From Owenia fusiformis (taxonomy: Eukaryota; Annelida; Polychaeta; Sabellida; Oweniidae), in assembly GCA_903813345.2 (NCBI GenBank), contig CAIIXF020000001.1:23643915-23707914 (forward strand): a stretch of DNA of 64,000 nucleotides. Direction: 5' to 3'. The position numbers and the translations under genes are program-made. Numbering within the stretch: the stretch's first letter is position 1; each line of letters begins with the position of its first letter. The notes under the pieces are model-generated. The model was not told where the DNA came from. It saw only the letters and a program-made list of their open reading frames with translations, and ran no database searches. Below, piece after piece: positions 1 through 12,486 of this stretch.

Positions 1-197
1 TTAATGTTGTAATTATATTTATTTATATATATAAAGGTGATCCAAGTTAAATCAAAATGCTTTCCCGATCCATTGAGAAAAATGTCTTCTAAATTCAAAA
101 AAATATTGAGGCTTAGTTGATTCACATTATAATATGAAAACATTATTATACAAACTCAATTTTTCCCCTTATAAGCACCCATAATACTGAAAATAAT

Positions 198-279
198 CTT
201 GGGTATGAGTTGTCTGGGGTACGAGTTGTCTTGGGTACGAGTTGTCTTGGGTACGAGTTGTCTTGGGTACGAGTTGACT
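198..279. repeat. Minisatellite, about 17-18 bp unit
   Basis: Five tandem copies of a unit close to TTGGGTACGAGTTGTC, the first with GTATGAG and the last ending in GACTA. It lies left of the last visible adaptor exon, so it is probably intronic. No coding potential is seen. Confidence 0.85.
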
Positions 280-371
280 AGGAAGCCTATGAATTATGAC
301 TAGTTTCACCTGATCCTGTAGGCATCCATGAGTTGTCTTAAGCCAAGATGTTTTGACCTTTGGAAAGTACT

Positions 372-653
372 TTAACCTCTTGAATCCCAGGTTCTAAAAT
401 AGGTTGAAACCAGATAATTTTTCATTTTTGCCAGCTTTTGACATTTTAGTACATACATATACAACAGACGATGTTCAATTTAGTAAAATTAGACGGCAGA
501 GATCATTTCTAGACATTTTAAAACAAGTTTTGTGTAAATTGTCTAAAAATTGTTCAAATAAGAGCAATTTTAGTGAAAAAAATTGTGACGGATTATCTCG
601 TCACTCTGGGTTTCAAGCTCATTTCTGAGGTGACGAGAAAGCCAAGAGGTTAA
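372..653. mobile_element. TTAA-flanked MITE, copy 1
   Basis: A 282-bp segment bounded by TTAA at 372-375 and 650-653. The left end reads TTAACCTCTTGAATCCCAG and the right end is its partial inverse (AAGAGGTTAA). It is strongly similar along its whole length to 18330-18622, including the internal GTGACGGATT and CACTCTGGG segments. TTAA targets are typical of piggyBac-type elements. No transposase is present. A 74-codon frame inside it is a by-product of the repeat and is not called as a gene. Confidence 0.75.
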
Positions 654-1626
654 ATTGTCAGTTGCTGATTTAAAACAGCCTCTTTTCCCTGTGCGTTTTC
701 CCAAGAAATTCACTATCATTTTATCCTGATAATTGAGCAACATATTCTCGTATAGAACCAAATTAAGCAAAAGGAAACAGGATAATCAATTGTATGAAAG
801 CGAAAGCCAGTAAATGTAGCAACTTCCTTGTGAATTGTGTAAATCATACTTAACTGTTATCACACGCAACATGTAATTAAATATGATTTATGTCTTATAA
901 ATTTTTCCTTCAAAGATCATGATTTATCTTAGAACCTCATTCTGTTTTCTTAATATAATTGTAATACTGTTGCAATTTAGTTTCCATGTGTTCTGTTTAA
1001 GCCTGCATTACTGCATATTATGCTTTGATAAAGGAAAAATCATAGAAACTTAGCATTTAATCGTTAAAGAAGAATTGTAAACTGTTTTCTGTCTGTGATA
1101 ATACAAATATAAGAAATAGGCAAGCTAGAAGATTAAAATTTCTGCCAGGAATATAAAGCATTTTACGATAACTACGATATTAGTGTTGTGAGTGTTGTGA
1201 CCCGACCCGAAGTTGGTAAGTAGTGGTTTGTGACCCTTCCGACCCGAGATTTGGGTTGACTCCAGGTCAGTGTGACACCTCTAGGTATTAATAAGTCCTT
1301 TTTTAAAGTCTTAAACGACATCTTAATCCAAGAGTCAAAAAATCATTATATACAGTACCAGTATTCAAAGGCACACAGTAAATAGTGTACCCATAAATTA
1401 GAAATGGCTCCCTAAAATATACCTAGCACACCAAAAAACTTAACAAAACCATATTCTTATACCAAGAAACATGACTGAAAATGTTTAATTGATCCATTAT
1501 GTGATTTGTCTGAAAATGGGCAAACAGGAAAAGTTAAATGCCAATTCCAAGCAAACTTTCGCCAATATCAAACCTTATATCGGTAAGGCGAGAACTAATT
1601 CAATATATGTGTCACTTGTAACTTAC

Positions 1627-4600
1627 ATCTCGGGTTCATCAAAAGCTTCATAGATCTCATCATCTACAGCATCAGCAGATGTTACAGCCAGCGAATCATC
1701 ATATTCCTCAAACTGTTCTTCTTCACTCTCTGATTCTATATACAAATAAACCTTTTAAAAACATGTTTGTATGGAGTAGACTGTATATACTTATTTGAGA
1801 CATTTTTATTTAAGGGGTAGGCTGGTAGGCGGTCAATTAATGAAACCTTTAGAGACATCTTTACTTTTATGAATATGGGGGCATCAACATAAATGTATTG
1901 TATATAATGTCAGTAAACTTTGTGTGGCATCTACAATCAAGGGAGCGGGGTCTATTATAAGGGGTCCTTGTATAAACCTTTTTGAGACATTTTTATTTAT
2001 GGGTTAGGATTAAGAGATTTAGATGAAGTATCAGCTTGGTGCTAAAATGTAGAAAAATCTTCTCACCATTCGGGGGAATTATGAAATCCTTTTCGGGACT
2101 ATGTTTTGCAGATTCAACTTCCTCGTATATCTCATCTTCTTCATCTTCCCCCATTGGAGATCTACAAACAAAAGGGGAGGGGGATTATGTATGTAAGGTG
2201 AGTGTTAATAGGTTCTACGTTCATCATGATTTTGTTTATGTTCAATGGTGAGGAGTTTGGCTTTTACATTCAATATACCATGTATACTTTACCTTCAAAA
2301 TTTGGCTGAATTTGGGGTAAATATTTCTGTTAAATTGAACGAAACATGATAAAATGAAGTTTATTTTCAATTGTTTCATATCTAAATGTCCTCAAAAAAG
2401 TCTTTTTACCATATTTGGTTCTATCCATTATTTACAACAATGAATGTTTTTGGAGAATAAGGGTGCTGTGCAAATCTGGGATTTAGTTTTATGCCTAGAT
2501 CCAGAATCAATATTATGATGTCATTCAAGGTTAAGCTGAACTCATGTCAATATACACCATATATCGGGTGTCCCAAAAAAACATCCCGATTTTTGAGTTC
2601 TTATAACTCTGCAAGATATACAACACCCTTAATTTGATCTGTTCAGTAACTGTCATATGAGGCTGTGTGGGCTTACTGTTCGCCACCATCTGAATAATTT
2701 TGGGCATTTTTGATTAAGAAATTAATTTTTGTATTTGGTGTAAGGGGGTATCTTGTTGAAAAACAAGTTTTGCCCACTGTGTGTCCATGCCATTTAATGC
2801 CATCTGTCCCAAAGTATTTACAAGGTCACGAACGGCAAACCCACGCAGCCTATACACTGCACGCAGAGTCTCGTTATCAACTACCCTCTGCCTAGTATAG
2901 ACTATATTACAGTTTAGCAGCCCCGCCCCCACGACCGATGCCCGTCATAAATAATTTCACACCTCCCGCGCTGACCTTTTCTCAACCAATCAGCGAGCTG
3001 AAAGGAACAAGTGCTTAATGCGTGCACAATAATTATGTGATTATGTCAGACAAAATAACCATATATAGAAAGTCATCCGTTTTCGACGAAAAACTCTGAT
3101 TCGCTCAGTGAGTTCAGAGATTCATTGCAAACTGAAAGAGTGAAGATGAGGCTCTCATTTTAGAAGCGAAGTCGAACGAATGCAAAAGATATGCAGCCTA
3201 TGCCAGCTCCAAAAAAACCGATGAATCCCACTTATAGACAACAATCTCAATGTTTAATTCATTATTCCTAGTTAATGTTGCAAGGACAATATTTATTATA
3301 TTGAAGAGTTGGAGTGAAACGTTAAATTGTTTTATTACTGCACCATAGCTTTTAGAACATGAGTTAATGCAACCCACCAAACCTACTGAATTCTTAGCCT
3401 CTTTACTGAACCAATTTATTCCATAAATTCATACATGTACAGTAAACGTGTTATAGGGAAATCCCTCTGTAAAGATCTACAAGGAACACTTTCAACCAGA
3501 TGAGATTTCTTTATGTACAGGTTTTTACAAATCACAATTTTTAATTCACCAGACCAAATCATAATATGATTGATTACATTTAAAATAAATACATCAAACA
3601 CACAGCTATAGGGGTTATATGTTAAATCAGGAAAATCCTAGGTGACTTATATGATATTCACTTATATTTTATAAGAATATATATTTAATATATGAGGGCA
3701 AGTTAGGGTAAGGAATACATCACAGGGAGTACATATATAGATATATAGACATATTAGATAAAAGGAATTTTATTCAGGGGACTTATCTGATTTTAAACTT
3801 GTTATTACATTAACACTATATCTTTTAACTAAATCCTCACCTCTGTTTCGTTTGTTCATCTAATTGCCTGACACTGAGAAGAAATCATTTCAACATTTAA
3901 AATTTGATCATTTTTAAATGAAAATTAAGTAAAATGTCAGGTCAAAAAAGGTCAATGTCAGTAAAATGCCAGGTCAACAGGTCAGGTGAAGTAAAATCTC
4001 TTCTATTCTTGAGGTGTATATTTAAATTAATTACCAATTTATTGCAAAACAGTGTCCAATTATTGTCCACTTAACCGGTACTAAATTCAACATGCGAATA
4101 ATAAACTTCCCTGTTCAGAAATTGTTGCTTAATAATGACAATCTTCATTACGTCTGTCAAACATATAAAATTTACTTGTTATTAAGTCTCTCAGTAATTT
4201 CCTCCTCATTTAACAATTCTAAATATTCAGTACAAGTGAATACTTACATTAAGCTGACTCTTTGCTTTGCTACTTTACTGGCAGGTGGTGAATCGACTTC
4301 ATTGTAAACCTCTCCATCACTATCAGCTATGTCATCAGGAGCCATTGATGATGCTGGGACTGGGGGTAGGGGAGCATCGCTGTGGGGAGGGGGTACAGGA
4401 AGTGGCTTGTTGATTGGGGGAGGGGGTAATGGAGTCCTGGCATTACGTGGTGGAAGAGCTGGACTGGATTCATTGGGACTAGGAATTGGGGGTAGTGGCG
4501 ATACAGCTTTTTTATTTTCTTTTGATAAATCATTCTCTACAAAACATAAAAACATTAATTAAAATGATTGACTGATACTGATAGTCATTACAGGGGTTTC

Positions 4601-6979
4601 ATTAGCAGCAGGCAACAGGTGATTTTCACCAGTTGTTTTCACAAAATCGCCTGTTGTTTTCAGGGACTCGTGTTAAAGGAGTGGTATAGATATGGAGAAC
4701 TTTTTGAACACACGTTTCTCTTAAACCAGACATGAAAAAAATCTAAAAATTTAACACATCTTCAATTTAATGGTCATCTTTTGAATGGTAACAATATAAT
4801 TTGAAATATATATATATATACTTTCATCTATATTGTTTTAAAAAACACATCAAACACTTGTTTTGTTCTTGGTATCATGTTTCCAGAGTGAAATGAAACA
4901 TCTTTCCGAACCTCATTGGTACAGAACGACATGTTTAGGTCTCTCAATATTGTAATTGTACAAAGGAACTTTTGGTTGATTTTAAAAAAGTATCTTGTTA
5001 ATGAAATAAAAGGTTTATCTTGATTTTTATCTATTTTGGGGAGATTTTGTTTTAATGTTTTGAATACTTTTTTAAAATCAACCAAAAATTCCTTTGTATT
5101 ACTATAATATTGAGAGTCTAAAAACATGTTGTATATGCTATTTTGTTCCAACAAGGTTCGGAAAGACAAGGTTCGGGGAGTGTTCCCCTTTTATAATTAT
5201 TGTCAGATAACAGTAGAATTAAAAGGATAAAAATAGTCAGAACACATGGACTATTTAGAAAATAGGTAAAAAATGTGATGAGAGCAAAACAATTTGTAAA
5301 ATTGTGACAATCTGAAACTTATTCTCAACTGATTCTACTTCCTTTATGAACGTGCTGACAAAAGATAAGAGTCTGACAGTGTACAGATATTTCACAATGC
5401 GTGGATTGTTTTTGTATGAAGTAGTTGGGTTGAGATGACTTTGATGAAACAACATAGAACATGCTAAAAAACTGAATATCTGCTGGATACAACGCAGTAA
5501 ATGTTTGCCTGATCTGAATACACAACCTTGCCATGTAGGCATCATTTAAACAGATACATGTTTTTAAAGCATTTTAAAGGAATCAATAAATTGTTGGTCA
5601 TATTGCATGTTTACTGATTTCTTCTGAATGGTTCATTAAGAGCTCTTCTATACAATACCTAAGTACTATGCAGCATTCATTAATTCATATGCTGACTTTT
5701 ATTTTAACAATAAATGAACAAGTTTCAATAAAGGACCTCTCATTACAATTTACTTGGACATGGAATGTAGCTTTAAAAAGTAACTTTGATTACTGGGACA
5801 CTGTACATGTATTTGATATAATGTACCTAAAAAATGAAATATTATCCAATAACAATAACACTTACCATTTGGAGGGCTTGGCAGTTTTCTTTTTGCCAAA
5901 GGAAATATTGAGCCTGATGGTTCCTGTTCGACCACTGGAAGTTTGTAGATGGGTGGTTTATTTGGCTTTTTGGGTGGCACACCTATTTCTTTTGGAAGCT
6001 GCCGCATACGGTACCGCTTATTTTTACGTGGAGTATTCTTAATTGGATTTACATTGATTTCCTCTTCTGGCTTTGCTTTAGAGGTTGTTTGTTCTTTTTC
6101 GGAGTCAGTCTCCTTAAGTATTGCATTCTGAATTTCTTTAGATTGTTCACTATTATTGTTCTCCTTTGTATCAGCTGCAGTTGATTGCTCAATATGTGAC
6201 TGTGAAAATTTAAATTTTGGAGGTATCACCTTTACATTTTCAGCATCAGATGAAATATTTGTTTTATTATTGTCTTTGACACTTTTCTCTGCCTCTATTT
6301 GTGAAAGAGCCACACTTTCTATTTCATTGAATTGTTTTACAGCTTCAGGACTCAACCCTGGTTCATTTTCTTTGGACTCATCAGCAGCCTTAACAACAAT
6401 CCCATTTTGATCACGAGTAGTTGCACTAGATTTATCACCATTAATACTGTTCTGATTGCTACCTAATTTATATGAAGCTGCTATGTCTTTTAATTTGGGT
6501 TTTTGAGAGTCTGGGATATACTTACTACCTCTATGTAAAGATTTATCCGGTGGTTTGATTGGCTTTGTGCTTCTTGATACTGGGATTGGTTTTGGCTTGG
6601 GAGAGGGATTCTGCCCTTGTGTATCATTCTGAGTAAAAACACCAGCAATCTTAAGTGTGCTCCCTCGTTTGGGTAACTCTTTACATTCCTTTTCGACTTT
6701 ATCGATATGTTCTTTATTGACTGTTACTGATTTGACTGCTGCAGTTGATATTCCAGGTTTCTTTTCAGGTTTATCCCCAGCTGGACTTGCCTTTGGCGAA
6801 ATTATGGGTTTCTTTGTTGGAATGCTAGGTTTTGTTCCAACTGCTGGTTTGGGGGTTATTACTGGTTTAGCTGACAGATCAGGTTTAGGCTTTAAAGATG
6901 GCAGTGGATCTGGTTTCTCATCTGGTGATTGTTCGAGAAATTTGGCTTGGAGGGCCTTGAACTTATTTGGGGATGCCAT
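1627..6979 (-). CDS. ADAP/FYB-like proline-rich adaptor, partial (5' exons)
   Basis: Four in-frame exons: 6979-5866 (371 codons plus 1 nt), 4536-4248, 2161-2067 and 1735-1627. All have GT/AG borders and compatible phases (1, 0+2, 1, 2). The last visible exon ends at a good donor (GTAAGT), so the gene continues left of the window. About 535 codons are visible. Exon 1 is rich in K, P and S (repeated KPKP and TPKP blocks) and carries a PPKKPNKPP segment near residues 330-345, like the PKPNRPP segment of FYB1/ADAP. Exon 2 is polyproline-rich and ends with acidic VYNEVDS. The next exons add IYEEVES, EEYDDS and IYEAFDE, typical acidic tyrosine SH2-ligand sites. Family knowledge: ADAP-type adaptors link SH2/SH3 signalling to actin and integrins. 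The helical SH3 domains expected further on are not in the window. The start ATG is preceded by a possible 5'UTR. Assignment rests on composition and short motifs. Confidence 0.62.
2560..2932. mobile_element. Degraded mariner/IS630-type element remnant
   Basis: The sequence from about 2564 (CGGGTGTCCCAAAAAAACAT) followed by a TTATAACTCTGCAA block looks like a mariner-superfamily terminal repeat. Minus-strand translation of 2932-2714 gives a short tract with QRVVDNETLRAVYRLRG, which resembles the C-terminal tail of mariner-like transposases. No catalytic triad or matching second end was found, so this is a decayed fragment at best. Confidence 0.35.
4901..5165. repeat. Hairpin-forming inverted repeat in an adaptor intron
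   Basis: Arms of roughly 110 nt (TCTTTCCGAACC at 4901; GGTTCGGAAAGA ending at 5165) run inward as inverted copies around a short AT-rich centre near 5030. Matching blocks include TTTTAAAAAAGTA with its inverse and CTCTCAATATT with its inverse. It is consistent with a foldback MITE. A 113-codon frame across it is an artefact of the repeat. Confidence 0.7.
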
Positions 6980-7656
6980 CTCTGTGTTTCAATATCTTTT
7001 TAGCTGTCAGCCTGCAAAATATATGAGAATAATAGGAATATAGTGGAATGGTTATGTGAATATTGCACAAGGCTGCGGTCAGAATTAACATGCATGTATA
7101 GCTTTTAGCCAGTCACTTCAAGGGTATGATGAATATAGTTATTGTTTTAAAGCTTGTGGAGACACAGCAACAACAAGAACAGCATTATGCACAGAAACAG
7201 CTCAATTGATAGTGGTTAGTGAACAAACCCTTTTATCACCTGATTATTTTCTCAAATTTTTATCTTGATTTTGTTACTCAAGTCGGGTGTGCGTCTTTTA
7301 GAGAGAATATGGTCTAGACTACCATGGTAAATAAATGCTAACACCTACTGATAAATTTTCCTTCTATTATCAAAACAGTTGGCTTTGAGGGAAATCCTTA
7401 ACTTAATGGTATCTCTATTAGATATGACTTCAAATCTACAGGTCTAATGGTATTTTCTCACTGTTAGTGTTATAGGTTCTTATATATGCTAAAATTAATA
7501 GCTAGAAAAAAGCAAGGAAATTGACACATGCCTTCATACTTTATTTTGTACCAGAAAATAACATGTGCAGGTATAGCAATTTTTTACCAAAATATTATTT
7601 TCCAGCTGTACCTTAACATGGTAGAGAAGCATCAAAATATAAAAGGTTAGAGTAGA

Positions 7657-8465
7657 TTTCATGGCCTGACTTCGTCGGTAGAACTTGAAAAATAAGATTT
7701 ACCTGAAGATTAGGAGTCTTACTCACCTCTAGAGAATAGAACACACATTTTAATGAAACCACATCAGCTATGTTTTGTTCATGATGAAGCATAAGCACAG
7801 TACTTGATTGAATTTTGTGTTGATGCTTTTTGGACTTTTCCATTTTCCTCATTTTTACTTCCGGGACAGTGTTGCCTCTATCACGAAATACTGTATTGAC
7901 CTCGAACTTTAATTTTGTGACATATCATCCAACCATGTCTGATGTAAAAATAATTAAAATATTTGAAAATAATGTTTAGTGGTCTCTTTTGCAGACGAGT
8001 TTAGGACAGGGCAGAGGAGGATAGCCTGTTCTAAGATAGAAAAAGTGCCTGATCTACAGTTGAACTATTGGTCTGAATGAAATGCTGTGCGGAAAGTATG
8101 AATGGGCCGTCTGCTGTATTAGTCTATTAATATTCTAGGACCTGTTTGTGATGCTTTATAATTTAGACCAAAGTGTAGACGAATACACGCACGTGTAAAT
8201 TATAAAATCAACGAACAAAGATTCAATTTTCACAAAATGTTCGGTAATTTATCGTATTGCAACTTCCGGAACTTACTAGGAAATCATTCATTTTCACGAT
8301 CCATAATTTACCTCTTGGATATTGTGCTAAATGCTCTATATTTAACAACAAAGGTGATAGGGTTTCATTGAAATGTGTGTTCTAACCTCTAGAGGGTAAG
8401 TAAGACTCCTAATCTTCAGGTAAATCTTATTTTTCAAGTTCTACCGACGAAGTCAGCCCATGAAA
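7657..8465. mobile_element. Long-TIR foldback element A
   Basis: The left arm begins TTTCATGGCCTGACTTCGTC and continues through TCTTACTCACCTCTAGAGAA to about 7780. The right arm, from about 8345 to 8465, is its inverted copy ending GACGAAGTCAGCCCATGAAA. Terminal inverted repeats are about 120 nt. No transposase frame is seen. Its interior right half is inverted again in element B. Confidence 0.75.
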
Positions 8466-8517
8466 TCTCCTCTTTGGGACATTAATTAAATGTTAAAATT
8501 CAAGAACATATAGGCCT

Positions 8518-10006
8518 AGAATTGTTTTCATGGCCTGAGTTCGTCACTTACATGCTAAATATAAGAGTTAGCTGACGTTTGGGAGTCTGACTTACCTTCT
8601 AAAGATTAGAGCCCGAATCTTAATGAAACCATATCACCTTTGTTCCATCAACCATGGAGCATTTGCCACAACATCCAAGAGGTAAATCATTGACCGTGAA
8701 AATGAATGATTTCCTTGTAAGTTCCGGAAGTTTCAATACGAAAAATTATCGAACATATGTGAAAACCGAATATTTGTTCGTTGTGTTCACGATTTACAGG
8801 TTCGTTTGTTCTTCAATGTTTTGGTCTAAATTATAAAGCATCACCAACAGGTCTTACTCTATTAATCGACTAATACAGCAGATGGCTCATATTTCTACGT
8901 AGCATTTCGTTCAGACCAATAGTGGGAGTGTAGATCACGCAGTTTCGTTCGTTGCGTACTTCACTTGAAATTGGTAATTTTAAATATTGGCTACTTCACT
9001 TAGCTTGGAGGATGTAGAACATTGCTTAGTATTCTTTTAATTTTCACACCAGACATGCTTGGTTGACACGTCAACAAAGTAAAGTTCAAGGGTCAATGCG
9101 TTATTTCGTGATAACTACAACGCCTTCCCGGAAGACAACATTGATGACAAATGAAAAAGTCGGAAAAGCATTAAGGTTCAGCTGGAAAGTAACATTTTGG
9201 TAAAAAATTGCTATACCTGCACATGTTATTTTCTGTTGTCTGGAAACTTTGAAAGAAAATTTGGAAAAATAGAGAGTGTGGAATTTTAGAATTTCCTGGA
9301 GTTCCCATTGAACCTAGACTATATCCTATTTAGTCTGAATTATATTCAGACTATAAGGCACCTATGTTAAAGTTTGGTAATTTTTAATATTTGTTTACAT
9401 AGGAAGTGCTATTCAAAATGGCCGATTTGGTAAAATTAATTTGCAAATTTTTACTTCAACTAGCCTTATTTCCACTTGACAATATGCTGTGTTACTTTTT
9501 ATTGTATTTAATTGTACCTTACTACTTAATTGAAATTTTGTAATGCTCATTTTATTGAAGAAATGGTTCCTCTAATTGATAATTTTGTGCAAAAAATTTC
9601 ACTGCAATTTCCACAGGAAAGTAGTACATCATAACAGACTGACTTCTAGTCAGTCTGTTGGATACATACTACCATTGAACCCCTACTAGATATTCTTAAA
9701 GAAGGCAATGTAATGATACTTTCCTGAAAAAAGCAAGGCAATTGACACATGTCTGCATACTTTATTTTGTACAAGAAAATAACATCTGGTATAGCAATTT
9801 TTTACCAAAATGTTACTTTCCAGCTGTACCTTAACACTAATTTCTATCAAATGCTGTGTTTATGCATCATCATCGACGCAGCAAAGGTGATATGGTTTCA
9901 TTAAGATTCAGGTTCTAACCTTTAGAAGGTAAGTCAGACTCCCAAACGTTAGCTAACTCTTATATTTAGCATGTTAGCGACGAAGTCAGGCCATGAAAAC
10001 AATTCT
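8518..10006. mobile_element. Long-TIR foldback element B
   Basis: The left arm starts AGAATTGTTTTCATGGCCTG and the right arm ends with its inverse near 10006. The arms are about 130 nt and include GGGAGTCTGACTTACCTTCT and its inverse. The outermost bases match element A (CATGGCCTGA, TTCGTC), so both belong to one family. Bases from about 8654 to 8920 repeat the 8100-8340 part of element A in opposite orientation, making a palindrome centred near 8495. A block at 9165-9235 is the inverse of 7500-7620, and 9724-9840 is a direct copy of it. Confidence 0.72.
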
Positions 10007-10983
10007 ATCTCAAAAAATTGAAAAACAGATGATGATAATTTTCTCGAATCACATTTCGTTCACTCATCTTCTATCAAAGCACTACAAAAACAATCTAACA
10101 AGACAGTATATATACTTACTATTATAAGAATAAAACTTACTTGAATAGATTCTATATTGTAAGCCGATAAGGAAGGTAAAGAACATATTTCCTTCTTTTT
10201 ACTTTTTACTTCCTTGTTGGCCAATATAGGTCATGACACACCCCAACTCCAGCAATATGGCCATTCTGGTGGCTGTGCTACTTGAGTCTAATTTACATTG
10301 CGAGGCTCTAGGCAAAGTTAATCTATAACCATCAAAAATGTATATAGATGCATGTGATCCCCGAAACATGTTCATGTAAGGAAATTACCTTGTTTTGTTT
10401 TGTTTTGCAACTTAAATGTTATGCCATGGGGACCGATCAATATGCGCATGCCAGACTTTGGACCCACTTTGCCAGTTTATTGAACCTTAGTTAGGTTTAG
10501 TTTTATCACTATATAACATATAATAGCTTTATAATCATCAGGTATGTAAATTCTGGGAATTTGGTGAATCATAGTTTTAAAGAAAGTATTGCGATGATTT
10601 TCACTATTATTATGAGACTACTGTACACTGAGTTTTGTCAACGTACAGATTTTATGTTGTGGTTGTAGCATCTGATAGAGCCCATCGATGGTTGTAGTAA
10701 GAAATACTGGTGTTTCTCTGTTTTCCAATTCTTTGCTTTGGGCGTTGTCAGTTCATCTTATTATGTTACTCGGAAGGTGAATTGTTTTAGATTCCGATGC
10801 CCCATCCGCTAATTTTTCTTTGAGTCATTTATGATCTCGAATGAATAAATAAGAATCAGTGAAATAAAAAAATTTATATGGCATTTATGAATGAGTCCGT
10901 CTCCACCAGTTAGTGCAATAGGGCGGCTGGTAAACTAATATCAACAGACGGCAGTAAGTATAGAGTTGTATTGTCGGACACGG

Positions 10984-11190
10984 GGCATTGTCGAACGCCG
11001 TTTTCAATAGTTTTACGGAGTGGCTCCAGGACCGACAATTGTCGGTACTGGAGACTGTCCAGGGGTATTTGCTGGGGTACCGACAATTGTCGGCACTCTA
11101 TCGTCACCTAGTAGTGCCAGATAGAGAACCGACAATTGTCGGTACGCAAGTGGCTGCTACGTGTTTTTGCTAGAGAGCCGACAATTTCAT
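10984..11190. repeat. Palindrome array, left segment (about 49-bp period)
   Basis: Exact copies of CCGACAATTGTCGG lie at 11032-11045, 11080-11093 and 11129-11142. A half copy (CCGACAATT) starts at 11178 and a decayed copy (CATTGTCG) lies near 10986. Start-to-start spacing is 48, 49 and 49 bp. The half copy is where the array is cut by the 11187-12486 segment. Confidence 0.85.
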
Positions 11191-12486
11191 AAATAAATCC
11201 ACTACTTTTACTGTTAGAGATAACCTCATCACTGGTAGTCTAGTGGTTAGCGAGCACGACTCGAACACGCTCGGTCCCGCGTTCGAATCCCGGCAGGAAC
11301 TATTTTTTTCTTTTGAGGGGGGAGGCATAGTGCTTCTTTTGCAGTATGGAATCGTACAGGCATTAACTTGTAGTGAGCCATAATTTATTTCGACAAAAAT
11401 TGATTCAACTTCCATCAAAATTGTCCTACAAGCTTCAATTAAAAACATTTTAAAGCTCTTTTCTTGTTCTATCTAATGGGTCGATATATACAGTTAGGGG
11501 AGGGGATGCTTTTGCCCCCGTCGACCTCTACCCTTACTACGCCATGGCACAGGAAAAATAGGCTCATTTGGAATATATCACTGTTTACTTTGCGTTTGGT
11601 AGCTCTCTCATTCGAGATGGAATCGTGGCCATTAACTCAGTGAGCCAAATGCAACTTCCATCAAAAATTGTGCTATAAGGTATGAGTACCGTAATCCAAC
11701 ACCAAATTCGAAAATTCATAACAATACTTTGCACATATGGCGTTCATGACCAACTATGAAACGCTTACCACCCATAGTGTTATATATCAAAATGCACCTG
11801 TCCATATAGGGGTTCGATTGACCTACATCAAATTATAGGGAGTCAGGTTACTTTTTGAGATATCAGCGTCCGTTTATTGTAACTCGCGTTTGCTACCACT
11901 TCCTCAATTCTGATATGACGGGCAAACGCGTAGTAAACATGCTCACGTTCGGAACTATTTTGACCTACATCGCTATTTTCGTAATTCAAATGAAAGTTGA
12001 ACTCCTCTTTATTTTGATACCAAATAGTGGCATACTGGGTACCCTAGAAGCCAACTATGGGTTATTTAGAACGATACCACAGGTTTTTAAATGGACTATA
12101 TATACTTTTTGGCGGATGGATATGGAACCTCATACCATACGATAAGCTTCAAATAAAAAACATTCTAGCTATTTTCTTCTATCTAATGGGTAGCAAACGC
12201 CCCTTTCTACGCCTGATCGGCTCAGGAGAAATATCTTGTCTGTTTAGCCGTTTACTCTGCATTAATAGCTCTCTAACGTCTTACTTGTTCATGTTTTTTA
12301 TTGGGTTTTCAACGTTTACCACCATTCCCTGTTCCCGGCCTACCATTTTTTGACTGGGTTTGGTAATCCCCGGGTAACCGGGGCTAATGCCCTCCCCGGA
12401 TTTTGCACCTGTTCCCAAAATATCCGTATGATATCTGAAATATCCCCCGCGCATTGCGCATGCGCCAGAAAATTCGAAAATCAATA
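11187..12486. mobile_element. 1.3-kb insertion splitting the palindrome array
   Basis: The left border follows a half palindrome (CCGACAATT) and the right border precedes the other half (ATTTGTCGG). This suggests insertion into one unit of the array. Inside are a tRNA-like segment near 11229 and two diverged direct copies of one stretch (about 11446-11630 and 12150-12275, sharing TTCTATCTAATGGGT and GTTTACT). No long frame or transposase is seen. Element class is unknown. Alternatively the whole region, array included, is one element. Confidence 0.5.
11229..11300 (+). ncRNA. tRNA-like Pol III promoter segment (degenerate)
   Basis: A box A-like TAGTCTAGTGG (11236-11246) and a box B-like GTTCGAATCC (11281-11290) have tRNA-like spacing and are followed within 12 nt by a T-run (TATTTTTTT). 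The acceptor ends do not pair, the anticodon arm does not fold into a standard seven-base loop, and the T stem has a mismatch. It is therefore a tRNA relic or SINE head and not a working tRNA gene. Confidence 0.5.

Noticed and set aside
2710-2932. Overlapping short frames on both strands near 2.7-2.9 kb as genes
   Set aside because: They overlap a decayed transposon end and have no splice context; treated as a mariner-like remnant.
4329-4562. Gly-rich plus-strand frame at 4.3-4.6 kb
   Set aside because: Antisense of the polyproline exon of the adaptor gene.
6657-7043. Plus-strand 128-codon frame across the adaptor's first exon
   Set aside because: It is the antisense shadow of the long Lys/Pro-rich exon and has no independent signature.
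11229-11300. A functional tRNA gene
   Set aside because: No pairing acceptor stem and no valid anticodon loop, so only a tRNA-like segment is reported.
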